From positions 1-6,370 of the forward strand of contig JADLGT010000330.1 in the NCBI GenBank assembly GCA_020849195.1: a stretch of DNA of 6,370 bases, given 5' to 3'. The position numbers were made by a program, and so were the translations under genes. This DNA is from Bacteroidia bacterium. Lineage in GTDB: Bacteria; Bacteroidota; Bacteroidia; JABDFU01. Shown piece by piece: positions 1 to 6,370 of this stretch; position 1 is the first letter of the stretch, and the number at the start of each line of letters is the position of its first letter. The notes below the pieces were generated by a model. The model saw only the letters and a program-made list of their open reading frames with translations, ran no database searches and was not told where the DNA came from.

Positions 1-1119
1 GCCGAAAGCGGCGGACAGGTGGGCGACACAGGATATTTAGATTGCGGAACCGAAAAAATTTCGATTACCGACACAAAAAAAGAAAACGGAATTAGTATTC
101 ATTATGCCGATAAGCTTCCAAAAGAATTATCGAAACCTGTTAACGCCGTTGTAAATAAAAACAAACGTGCGCTCACCGAAAATAATCACAGCGCTACACA
201 TCTTTTGCATGCTGCATTACGAATGGTATTGGGCACACATGTAGAACAAAAAGGTTCCTTGGTAAACAACGAACACTTGCGTTTCGATTTCTCCCATTTT
301 TCGAAAGTAACTGACGAGGAATTGGCAAAAATCGAACAGCTTGTAAATGAAAAAATTCGTGAAAATATTTATTCCGATATAAAAGAGATGCCCATTGCCG
401 ATGCAAAAAAGCTAGGAGCCATGGCTTTATTCGGCGAGAAATACGGAGATGTGGTTCGGGTGGTAACGTTCGATAAAAATTATTCCGTTGAGTTGTGTGG
501 CGGCACCCATGTGAAAGCCACCGGTCAAATCGGATTATTTAAAATTGTTTCGGAAAATGCTGTGGCAGCAGGCGTGCGCCGCATCGAGGCCATCACTTCC
601 ATAAAAGCCGAAGCCTATGTGAGCCGGCAGTTGGATGTACTAGCGCAGTTAAAAGAACTCTTGAAACAACCTAAGGATTTAATCAAGAGTGTGCAAAATC
701 TGATTGAGCAAAACAGCGAACTAAATAAACAAGTTGAATTACTTTTGAAAGACAAAGCCCGGCAAGTAAAAGCAGACCTGTTGAAAAAAATAAAACCAAT
801 TAACAATGTTAATTTTATCTCCGAAAAAATAAGTTTAGGTTCGGCTGATGCCATCAAAGACATTTCTTTCGAATTGAAAAACGAAGTGCCTAATCTGTTT
901 ATGGTGCTTGGTGCTGAGATAAATGGAAAGCCAAGCCTCTCTGTTGTTATTTCGGACGCACTGGTATCAGTAAAAAATCTTAATGCCGGAACCATTGTTC
1001 GCGAGCTTGCCAAAGAAATTCAAGGAGGAGGAGGGGGTCAACCTTTTTACGCCACTGCCGGAGGAACTAACCTTTTGGGTTTAGAAAAAGCACTTGAAAA
1101 AGCACGTGTACTTATTTGA
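1..1119 (+). CDS. alaS: Alanyl-tRNA synthetase, C-terminal part (5' end outside window)
   Basis: Alanyl-tRNA synthetase charges tRNA-Ala with alanine in the cytoplasm and edits mischarged Ser- and Gly-tRNA. The reading frame is open from base 1 and begins AESGGQVGDTGY, the conserved start of the editing region, so the GTG at 19 is an internal codon and not a start. About 372 residues are visible, against roughly 870 for the bacterial family; the catalytic and tRNA-recognition domains lie upstream of the window. Counting from the first visible residue, the editing-site metal ligands are present: HSATH (H63, H67) and CGGTH (C166, H170). A Leu/Lys/Glu-rich helical, probably coiled-coil stretch follows (about 205-262). 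The C-Ala/DHHA1-type domain (about 262-372) contains the glycine-rich motif GGGGGQPFYATAGG. The C-terminus looks complete, with TGA at 1117-1119. It converges on the minus-strand VOC gene. Confidence 0.97.
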   Translation, partial: AESGGQVGDTGYLDCGTEKISITDTKKENGISIHYADKLPKELSKPVNAVVNKNKRALTENNHSATHLLHAALRMVLGTHVEQKGSLVNNEHLRFDFSHFSKVTDEELAKIEQLVNEKIRENIYSDIKEMPIADAKKLGAMALFGEKYGDVVRVVTFDKNYSVELCGGTHVKATGQIGLFKIVSENAVAAGVRRIEAITSIKAEAYVSRQLDVLAQLKELLKQPKDLIKSVQNLIEQNSELNKQVELLLKDKARQVKADLLKKIKPINNVNFISEKISLGSADAIKDISFELKNEVPNLFMVLGAEINGKPSLSVVISDALVSVKNLNAGTIVRELAKEIQGGGGGQPFYATAGGTNLLGLEKALEKARVLI

Positions 1120-1243
1120 AAAGAAAGGGATATGTGGTCGAAAATTATGCGCTAATATCAAGGTAATCCTGACTATGCCTCCTTTTCATTTTGCGCTGCG
1201 CTTCCAACGAAAAATTTGTGTTTATTGCTTCGTAACGGACAGC

Positions 1244-2302
1244 CTAACCTTTAACTCTGTTTAATTGCATTGCCTTGAGCATCCAACCGGGCAAGGGCTT
1301 GTTTGGGTTTCGTTTGCGCAGGTCCAAATACCAGTTTAGTTTTTTCAAAATTGGAATTTTATGTGTTTCAACAAATTCAATTAATGTTCCATCGGGGTCT
1401 TCAATATAGCTGAAGCGGCCTGCGGCTTCACCCATATCAAAGCTATTGGCTGTGTCAACAGTAAATGGATGACCCAACTCGGTACATTGTTTTTTAATTT
1501 CGTCCATCCCGCTTACATCAAAACACACGTGAATAACACCAAGATCGCCCCAGTATCTGTTTTCATATATTTTCCGTGGCGAACGGTCACACACTTTTAC
1601 TAATTCGATTTTGCTTGAACCTAAAAGCTTACTGAAACTACCGGAGCGAGGGATAGTGTGAGTAAGCAAAGTACGGTGCATTTTTTGACTGCCTCCCGGA
1701 ATATTTCTTATGTCGTCAAATATTCTTTCTTCCTCGTACAGCACTTTGTCGTAGCCTAAAATATCGGCATAAAATTTCTTGGATTTTTCCATATCGCACA
1801 CTCCTATCATGCAGCCAGCCGGACCGCCGGTGAGTTGCATCCCTTTTCCAAACCAATCATCGCCTGCAACAACATTAAAAATATTACCGAAAGGATCTTT
1901 TACAAAAAAATGTTCGCTCTCATCGGGTGCCTTTACAACATCGCTTAGCAGATGCAGGTTTTTAGTTCTAAAATTCTCATGGGTTTTTTTTACATCAATC
2001 GTTTTTATTCGCGCACAAAAAACTCCATAATCACCCGTTTGAATTTCAAACGATGCGGTTTGAGGTATGCGGCTGGTGTATTGCCATATTTCAAAACCTC
2101 CGCCTCCTTTCATATTTATGGCAAGTATAGCATGACGTTTTTGGGGTTTACCTCCCGTATAAGGTAACATTAATCCGGCTTCCGCCGCTTCCTCGAATAC
2201 AGGTATATCCATACCAAAATTTTGCCTGTACCATTTAAATGCTTCATGAACATTCGCAACACCAATGCCTATCTGTTGAATTCCGGAAATAATTTTATTC
2301 AT
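1244..2302 (-). CDS. Double VOC-domain (glyoxalase/dioxygenase fold) protein
   Basis: This 352-residue protein has two vicinal-oxygen-chelate domains, the fold of glyoxalase I, extradiol dioxygenases and bleomycin-resistance proteins. Substrate and reaction are unknown. Each domain is built from two beta-alpha-beta modules: domain 1 spans about residues 7-146 and domain 2 about 160-312. A 40-residue basic tail containing PLPGWML follows. Domain 2 keeps likely metal ligands E233 (KIELVKV), H258 (GVIHVCFDV) and E309 (DPDGTLIEFVE). In domain 1 the matching positions are mostly altered: Cys replaces His in GVFCARI, and Asn replaces Glu in DPFGNIFNVV. The metal site is therefore probably only in domain 2 (inference). 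I chose ATG at 2302 (MNKIISG) because it directly precedes the first strand; an in-frame TTG at 2326 would add eight residues. The gene lies 69 bases after the methyltransferase stop on the same strand, with no clear promoter in that gap. Confidence 0.88.
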   Translation of the reverse strand: MNKIISGIQQIGIGVANVHEAFKWYRQNFGMDIPVFEEAAEAGLMLPYTGGKPQKRHAILAINMKGGGGFEIWQYTSRIPQTASFEIQTGDYGVFCARIKTIDVKKTHENFRTKNLHLLSDVVKAPDESEHFFVKDPFGNIFNVVAGDDWFGKGMQLTGGPAGCMIGVCDMEKSKKFYADILGYDKVLYEEERIFDDIRNIPGGSQKMHRTLLTHTIPRSGSFSKLLGSSKIELVKVCDRSPRKIYENRYWGDLGVIHVCFDVSGMDEIKKQCTELGHPFTVDTANSFDMGEAAGRFSYIEDPDGTLIEFVETHKIPILKKLNWYLDLRKRNPNKPLPGWMLKAMQLNRVKG

Positions 2303-2367
2303 CTCGATTTTAGTTAATGCTAACAATACACATAATGTTCTCGGGCTTGGCGAAGACAGGGATATTT

Positions 2368-2399
2368 AGTACTAGTGTTTCTTAGAAGTACTAATGTTT
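2368..2399. repeat. Imperfect 13-base direct repeat spanning the methyltransferase stop
   Basis: AGTACTAGTGTTT at 2368-2380 recurs as AGTACTAATGTTT at 2387-2399, with 12 of 13 bases identical and a period of 19. The right copy lies in the last codons of the methyltransferase gene and the left copy covers its TAG stop. Read on the minus strand, the stop is followed at once by TAC and a second in-frame stop, TAA. It could be a small local duplication or a chance repeat in AT-rich DNA; no function is claimed. Confidence 0.5.
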
Positions 2400-3592
2400 T
2401 TTTTCGAATCTATACTGTTTAAAAGTACCTCAGCCCTGCTTTTGACAAGCCCATGTTGGACTCTATGCTTTTTTTCTGTCAGAAGTTGATAATCTGTCTT
2501 AGAAATAAAAAGATCGCCCTTTATTGCATCAAGTTTTTTTGCAATAGCCCTTATCGCTTCGTCTGATTGGTCAATCCCAATCCATCGCCTACCGTTGGTT
2601 TGTGCTGCTTTTAAAGTTGTACCGGAACCGGCAAAACAATCAAGGACAATACTGTTTTCGTTAGATGAAGTTTTTATTATATTATCAAGTAAGTCGGAAT
2701 TTTTTTCAGTCGGATAAACAGGATATTGTGGGTCTTTAAATTCCCAAATGTCTTGCATTCGTTTTCCTTCTTGTTGATCAAAGTATATTATTTTTCTTGG
2801 ATTTCCTTTGTCGCTCCATTCAATAAGTCCGGCTTCGTCTAATTGTTCTAATACTTCTATATTGCTTCTCCAGTGTCTGCCTTTGGGTGGTAAAATACCT
2901 TTAAAGGGTTGTGAAGTTTTTCCGTTTTTCGTTTCTCCCGGTGCATGCAATGGGATAGAGGTATAGTGTCTGCCGTCTTTATCTTTTTTAGGAAATAATT
3001 TAAGTTTGTCTTGCTCTGTATAAATTGTTTTTGGCTCGTTCCAAATCAAGTTGTCGGATTTAGAATAAAATAAAATTAAGTCTTTGATATTACCATAACC
3101 TTTACGGCTAAAATTTTTCGGATTGCATTTTATTCTTGTAATGTCATTTCTGAAATTTTCAATTCCAAAAATTTCGTCCATTACAATTTTAACATAATGT
3201 CCTATTTTATAATCAATATGAAGGTAAATTGAACCTTTGTCTGAAAGAAGCATTTTTAATAACACTATCCGTTCGCGTAAAAACTCAATGAAATCTAAAC
3301 CTTTCAGCGTGTCTTTGTATGCAACAGTTCCATTTGAACTACTACTAATTGTACTTGCTCTGCCTTCTGAAATTGTGAATGTATTATTGGTAGCGAATGG
3401 AGGATCGATATAAATTAAATCTATTTTACCTGCAAGATTATGTTTTGTTATAAGTTGTTTTAACGCTACTAAATTATTTGAATGAATAAGTAAATTGAGA
3501 TTTTCACTGGAATTTATTTGTTCTAATTCGATATTAGGAATATTGTCAAATATTTCCTGCTCTGTTTTTTTATTTGGATAGTATAACTGCAT
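2372..3592 (-). CDS. Type II DNA methyltransferase, probable N6-adenine, beta class
   Basis: This 406-residue protein transfers a methyl group from S-adenosylmethionine to a DNA base within a specific sequence. The catalytic motif IV, DPPF (residues 63-66, in DLIYIDPPF), comes before the AdoMet-binding motif I, DCFAGSGTT (318-326). That order defines the beta class, and DPP[YF] is typical of N6-adenine enzymes. Other visible motifs are the motif V-like LSDKGSIYLHID (116-127), YPTEKNSDLL as motif X (293-302), and IGID after motif I (338-341). The stretch of about 150-290 between them probably holds the target-recognition region. The C-terminus is lysine- and serine-rich. The ATG lies only six bases after the stop of the upstream endonuclease gene, so the two are very likely co-transcribed and translationally linked. 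It should protect host DNA from that endonuclease. The recognition sequence cannot be read from the sequence, and N4-cytosine activity is not strictly excluded. Confidence 0.93.
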   Translation of the reverse strand: MQLYYPNKKTEQEIFDNIPNIELEQINSSENLNLLIHSNNLVALKQLITKHNLAGKIDLIYIDPPFATNNTFTISEGRASTISSSSNGTVAYKDTLKGLDFIEFLRERIVLLKMLLSDKGSIYLHIDYKIGHYVKIVMDEIFGIENFRNDITRIKCNPKNFSRKGYGNIKDLILFYSKSDNLIWNEPKTIYTEQDKLKLFPKKDKDGRHYTSIPLHAPGETKNGKTSQPFKGILPPKGRHWRSNIEVLEQLDEAGLIEWSDKGNPRKIIYFDQQEGKRMQDIWEFKDPQYPVYPTEKNSDLLDNIIKTSSNENSIVLDCFAGSGTTLKAAQTNGRRWIGIDQSDEAIRAIAKKLDAIKGDLFISKTDYQLLTEKKHRVQHGLVKSRAEVLLNSIDSKKNISTSKKH

Positions 3593-3598
3593 CGGAAT

Positions 3599-4381
3599 TT
3601 AGATTTGATATAAAAATTCACGAAGAACCAAACTGCTCATAATATTCAGGTCTTTGTATTTGGTGGTAATATCCTTATACATTTTATTTTTCCCTTTGAT
3701 GAATAGAACCCCATCAAGAATAGCAATTTTTACAGCCTTAACACTTTTTGCTTGAATTGTGCTTATGGCATCATTGAATTGTGCATTTTGATGTCCGCCA
3801 AAGTCAGTCAGAAATTTTGCTTCACCAATAACATACTTCCCATTGAAACGACCAATGAAGTCAAGTCCTTTCGGGTGCTTGTAATTTAATTCAGAAGAAG
3901 CAAAGTCCATAAGTTGTTTGTCGCTTCCGTTCAAAATAGCGTCCTTTTTATTTTTTGTGAAATCGTCTATCGAAACGGGTTGGATGCCTAATGCTTTGCT
4001 GTTAGTCCAGCGTCTGAAAAAAGGTCCGATTTGCCGATTAGTTTCTTTGGGCTCGCTACAACGCTCAAACATTTTGTCGAGTCCCATTTCGTAAAGTCGA
4101 CCGCAAATCCTGTTTACGGTTTTTGGATTTCTTTCAATTGATGAGGCATCTCTTTTAAGATAAGCAATATAACTGTCTTTGATTGGAAAAAGGTCAAGTT
4201 TTAAAAGCTCCTTGACTAAAGCTGTATTGCTCTTCTTTTTAAAAAATTTTTCAATACTATCCCAGCGGTCATTGTTTATTTCTCTAATACCCTCCGGAAT
4301 AGTTGGATATATCTTAAAAAGGTCGTCAAGATATGATTTTTGATTTGCGTATTCTATACTTAATTCTGTCCAATAGTTCAT
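3599..4381 (-). CDS. Probable Type II restriction endonuclease, PD-(D/E)xK type
   Basis: This 260-residue protein is probably the endonuclease partner of the adjacent methyltransferase. The direct sequence evidence is a PD-(D/E)xK-like core: GLDFIGRFNGKYVIGEAKF (172-190), with D174, E187 and K189 as candidate metal-binding and catalytic residues. It is followed by FGGHQNAQF (194-202), whose Gln or His may also serve the active site. The first 130 residues look helical and basic, with FFRRW at 121-125, and may bind DNA. There is no signal peptide or membrane segment. The ATG at 4381 begins MNYWTELSIEYANQ and is the natural start. The protein resembles small single-chain Type II enzymes such as the Tsp45I-like group, but that is recollection and not a computed match. 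It precedes the methyltransferase, so it is transcribed first. No controller gene lies nearby. Its role is inferred mainly from position and the motif. Confidence 0.78.
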   Translation of the reverse strand: MNYWTELSIEYANQKSYLDDLFKIYPTIPEGIREINNDRWDSIEKFFKKKSNTALVKELLKLDLFPIKDSYIAYLKRDASSIERNPKTVNRICGRLYEMGLDKMFERCSEPKETNRQIGPFFRRWTNSKALGIQPVSIDDFTKNKKDAILNGSDKQLMDFASSELNYKHPKGLDFIGRFNGKYVIGEAKFLTDFGGHQNAQFNDAISTIQAKSVKAVKIAILDGVLFIKGKNKMYKDITTKYKDLNIMSSLVLREFLYQI

Positions 4382-4481
4382 GGTATTAAAAATACAAAAA
4401 TTGCATTATTTGCTCACTAATTCTGCCAACAATCACGTCATTTTAGAATTGCGCCAAACTAGTTTATAGCATACCCAAGAA
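4382..4481 (-). promoter_or_regulatory. Intergenic leader of the restriction-modification cassette
   Basis: This 100-base AT-rich gap separates the thioredoxin-like gene from the endonuclease gene and is the likeliest place for the cassette's promoter. It holds a palindrome AAACTAGTTT (4456-4465) and a 6-base inverted repeat AATTCT/AGAATT (4419-4424 and 4445-4450, 20-base spacing). On the minus strand, AATTTTTG (4402-4395) is one base off the Bacteroidota -7 consensus TAnnTTTG, but no TTG lies at the expected spacing. No element is strong enough to name as the promoter or as a terminator of the upstream gene. Confidence 0.3.
4383..4395. repeat. Inverted repeat just upstream of the endonuclease start
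   Basis: GTATT AAA AATAC is a perfect 5-base inverted repeat with a 3-base centre, beginning one base away from the endonuclease ATG. It overlaps the region where ribosomes would load, so it could be an operator half-site or a weak mRNA hairpin. Being entirely AT-rich apart from its ends, it may also be chance. Confidence 0.35.
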
Positions 4482-5525
4482 TTATTTTTTTGCCGAAGGT
4501 TTTTTTTCGCGGTACTTTTTAACGAAGTCATCCCATTTTTCGGTTTTATAATTAGTTGAGCCGTAAAAACGGAGTACAGGCTCGATAGCTGTTGGCGAAA
4601 GGTATTGTGGAATGAGATCGATTGTTTGAAGGTTCTCGTCTAAAACAAGTGTGGTAGGCAATGCAAGGTTATTGTTCACCAATTTCATAGCTAATTGATG
4701 GAAGGGTGTTCCATTCGATCCGTTATTCAAATAAACATTTCCTTCAAAATTAATCGTGTCTTTACTTTCGGCATTAAAATCAACCAAGTAATAATTTTTG
4801 TTGATGTAATCTGCATTCAGCGAATCGCTAAAGGTAGTTTTATTCATTACACGGCAGCCGTTGCACCAGTTTGTATAAATTTCGACAATTATTTTTCGAG
4901 GCTTTTTTTTATTCAGCGCCAATGCCTCGTTGAAGCTATACCATTTTACATCCGTTTTAGGCTTTAGTGTATCGTAAAATGTTTTTTCAAAATATTTTCC
5001 AAACTCTTCGTACGGTGTTGATCTGAACACGTTTTCGAGCGTATAAACCAAAATCGGTTCAATTTTTTTTGCATCGAGGTAGCCTTGCGAATTGAGAATA
5101 AAGTTTACATTATAATTTGCAAAAATAGTGCTGGGATACATTAATTGCCCGTTCAGTAATTTATTTGCAAGTTGATGCGTTGATCGAGCACCCTTGCCCG
5201 TATTAAAATAGTTTACGCCGAGGTATTCTATAGTGTCTTTTGTTTCGGCATTAAACATTACAGGGTAAAACCATGTATTAATATACGTTGCTATTTCGTG
5301 CGACGAATAGGTGGTTTTCATCATTGTTTTACACCATCCGCACCAATCGGTATAAACATCAATAATAAATGGTTTGGGTTGTTTTTTGTTCAGCTCAAAT
5401 GCTTCTTTAAACGTAAGCCATTTTACTAAACTGGGCGTTTCAACATTGGCTTGATGCTGTGCCATAGTCGAAAAAACAGTGCCGACCAGCAGGTAAAAAA
5501 ACAGATGTGTTTTTAAAAAACTCAT
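4482..5525 (-). CDS. Exported protein with two tandem thioredoxin-like domains
   Basis: This 347-residue protein probably acts in thiol-disulfide exchange in the periplasm or envelope. Residues 1-22 form a signal peptide: a short basic start (MSFLKTH), a hydrophobic core, and a likely cut in TMA-Q. There is no lipobox cysteine. Two thioredoxin-like domains of the Thioredoxin_7/DUF255 style follow. Domain 1 has active site WCGWC (C62, C65) and presumed cis-proline P131 (YPST). Domain 2 has WCNGC (C221, C224) and P290 (LPTT). All paired landmarks are exactly 159 residues apart, showing an internal duplication. A basic tail (EKKPSAKK) ends the protein. The ATG at 5525 is chosen because it directly precedes the signal peptide. 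It lies 37 bases after the dehydrogenase stop, so co-transcription is possible. Whether it reduces, oxidises or isomerises disulfides, and its substrate, cannot be told from sequence. Confidence 0.9.
   Translation of the reverse strand: MSFLKTHLFFYLLVGTVFSTMAQHQANVETPSLVKWLTFKEAFELNKKQPKPFIIDVYTDWCGWCKTMMKTTYSSHEIATYINTWFYPVMFNAETKDTIEYLGVNYFNTGKGARSTHQLANKLLNGQLMYPSTIFANYNVNFILNSQGYLDAKKIEPILVYTLENVFRSTPYEEFGKYFEKTFYDTLKPKTDVKWYSFNEALALNKKKPRKIIVEIYTNWCNGCRVMNKTTFSDSLNADYINKNYYLVDFNAESKDTINFEGNVYLNNGSNGTPFHQLAMKLVNNNLALPTTLVLDENLQTIDLIPQYLSPTAIEPVLRFYGSTNYKTEKWDDFVKKYREKKPSAKK
4569..5426 (-). repeat. Internal protein duplication, two 127-residue units
   Basis: Residues 34-160 (bases 5046-5426) and 193-319 (bases 4569-4949) of the thioredoxin-like protein align end to end without a gap. 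A hand count gives about 58 identities in 127 positions. Shared blocks include VKW, LNKK, a WCxxC active site, NAE[TS]KDTI, HQLA, the proline after it, and IEP near the end. The 32-residue linker between units includes a charged FGKYFEKTFYD stretch. Confidence 0.9.
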
Positions 5526-5562
5526 GGATATAAAATTACAAGATTTCGGCTACAAAAAATAA

Positions 5563-6369
5563 CTACTCCGGTTTCAGCTTTAGAATGTTTTTATAAAAAA
5601 AATTAGGAAAGAAACGCTTTATCCAAACTAAGTTGATTTCTTTTCCGCCAATAAATACTTCAACTTTATTTTTACGGATTGCCTCCAGTATTTGTTTGGC
5701 ACATTGCTTGGCGGGCATAGCATCAACATGGCCCTTTTCCATTTTATTATTTTGTCCGCCTTCTGCATTTAATGCATTTACCGATATATTAGAATTTATT
5801 TTACCCGGACAAACCAAAGTAATTTTTATGTTGTCTTTATTTACTTCGAGGCGAAGAGACTCGAAAAATCCATGCAATGCGTGCTTTGATGCCGAATAAG
5901 CCGAACGCAGATAGAATCCGAATTTACCGGAAATGCTGCTTATAGCAACTATATGCCCACTTTGTTGCTTTAGCATATAGGGCAAAACACTTTTGGTTAT
6001 TGCCACAGCACTAAAATAATTTACTTCCATTATCTTCCTGTCAACGTCCAGCTTAGTGTCTTTTGTGTAGGAACGTTGGCTAACACCTCCGTTATTAACC
6101 AACACATCTATTGTTCCGAAATGTTGAATTATTTTTTCTACATGAGTCGAACTATTTTTCGCGTCAGCTAAATCAAAGGGAAGGATCAGGCAATCCTCAT
6201 CGCTTAGTTTACATAATGTTTTAACCCGATAAAGTTCGGGCTCGCGCCGTGCCGACAAAACAAGTTTGGCTCCTTCAGCAGCAAACGCATGTGCCAATGC
6301 TTCGCCAATACCCGACGATGCGCCGGTTATCCATACTACTTTATTTTTAAAATTTTCCAATCGAAGCAA
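5563..6369 (-). CDS. Short-chain dehydrogenase/reductase (start not in window)
   Basis: This is a classical SDR, an NAD(P)-dependent oxidoreductase with a Rossmann fold, probably cytoplasmic or membrane-associated. At least 268 residues are visible, close to full length for the family. Numbering from the TTG at 6369, the cofactor-binding TGASSGIG is at 15-22. SARR (39-42) after the second strand suggests NADP(H) preference. FDLAD contains D66, and NNGG is at 92-95. The active site comprises N117, S145, Y158 and K162 (YSASK), and PG is at 188-189. The C-terminus is basic and aromatic (RFFPNFFYKNILKLK), and may touch a membrane or partner. The frame stays open to the window edge and only TTG codons are available as starts, so the true start probably lies outside. 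Substrate is unknown. It may be co-transcribed with the thioredoxin-like gene 37 bases downstream. Confidence 0.93.
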   Translation of the reverse strand: MLRLENFKNKVVWITGASSGIGEALAHAFAAEGAKLVLSARREPELYRVKTLCKLSDEDCLILPFDLADAKNSSTHVEKIIQHFGTIDVLVNNGGVSQRSYTKDTKLDVDRKIMEVNYFSAVAITKSVLPYMLKQQSGHIVAISSISGKFGFYLRSAYSASKHALHGFFESLRLEVNKDNIKITLVCPGKINSNISVNALNAEGGQNNKMEKGHVDAMPAKQCAKQILEAIRKNKVEVFIGGKEINLVWIKRFFPNFFYKNILKLKPE

Positions 6370-6370
6370 A

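Noticed and set aside
194..1013. Minus-strand open frames inside alaS (194-406 and 615-1013).
   Set aside because: They lie opposite a strongly conserved coding region and show no recognisable protein features; the same applies to plus-strand frames at 1779-2167, 4695-4967 and 5633-5899.
1120..1243. Possible bidirectional terminator between convergent alaS and the VOC gene, from ACGAA (1207-1211) and TTCGT (1229-1233).
   Set aside because: The stem is only 5 bases with a 17-base loop and no adjoining T-run suited to either strand.
2303..2326. Upstream TTG start for the VOC protein, adding eight residues.
   Set aside because: The ATG at 2302 sits directly before the first domain strand and the added residues show no domain character.
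4419..4450. Terminator hairpin AATTCT/AGAATT after the thioredoxin-like gene.
   Set aside because: Six AT-rich base pairs around a 20-base loop are too weak, and the T-rich stretch lies too far downstream.
2371..4463. ACTAGT at 2371-2376 and again at 4458-4463, on both sides of the restriction-modification cassette, as a target-site duplication.
   Set aside because: A shared 6-mer between two stretches of about 100 bases is expected by chance, and the left copy overlaps the methyltransferase stop.
4382..4481. A small controller (C protein) gene upstream of the endonuclease.
   Set aside because: The gap is only 100 bases and contains no suitable open frame; a helix-turn-helix controller needs about 75-100 residues.

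Overview
The window looks like chromosomal DNA from a member of the Bacteroidota. This is inferred from the low G+C content, the absence of Shine-Dalgarno-like sequence before the starts, a secreted protein with a signal peptide ending in Ala-Gln, and protein styles common in that phylum. It cannot be assigned below phylum level from this sequence.

Layout. Positions 1-1119 (+ strand) are the 3' part of alaS (alanyl-tRNA synthetase), cut by the window edge. The other genes are all on the minus strand and converge on alaS. Read in transcription order from the right they are: a short-chain dehydrogenase (5563-6369, start not in the window), an exported protein with two thioredoxin-like domains (4482-5525), a probable Type II restriction endonuclease (3599-4381), its adenine-type DNA methyltransferase (2372-3592), and a double vicinal-oxygen-chelate (glyoxalase/dioxygenase fold) protein (1244-2302). 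Gaps between minus-strand genes are 37, 100, 6 and 69 bases. The endonuclease and methyltransferase therefore almost certainly form one transcription unit; the other links are uncertain. Convergent alaS and the double-VOC gene are separated by 124 bases (1120-1243), where I see no convincing terminator or gene.

Function. Four genes are ordinary housekeeping or accessory metabolism: translation, NADP-type oxidoreduction, envelope thiol-disulfide chemistry, and a metal-dependent or degenerate VOC enzyme. The accessory element is the two-gene restriction-modification cassette, which sits between unrelated genes and looks AT-rich by eye. The endonuclease gene comes first and no controller gene is visible. 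The endonuclease is recognised mainly by its position and a D-x(12)-E-x-K motif, so its family and recognition site are open. No RNA gene, CRISPR array, insertion sequence or transposase was found. I see no strong evidence of a wholly new system; the best leads are the restriction-modification pair and the ungapped internal duplication in the thioredoxin-like protein.
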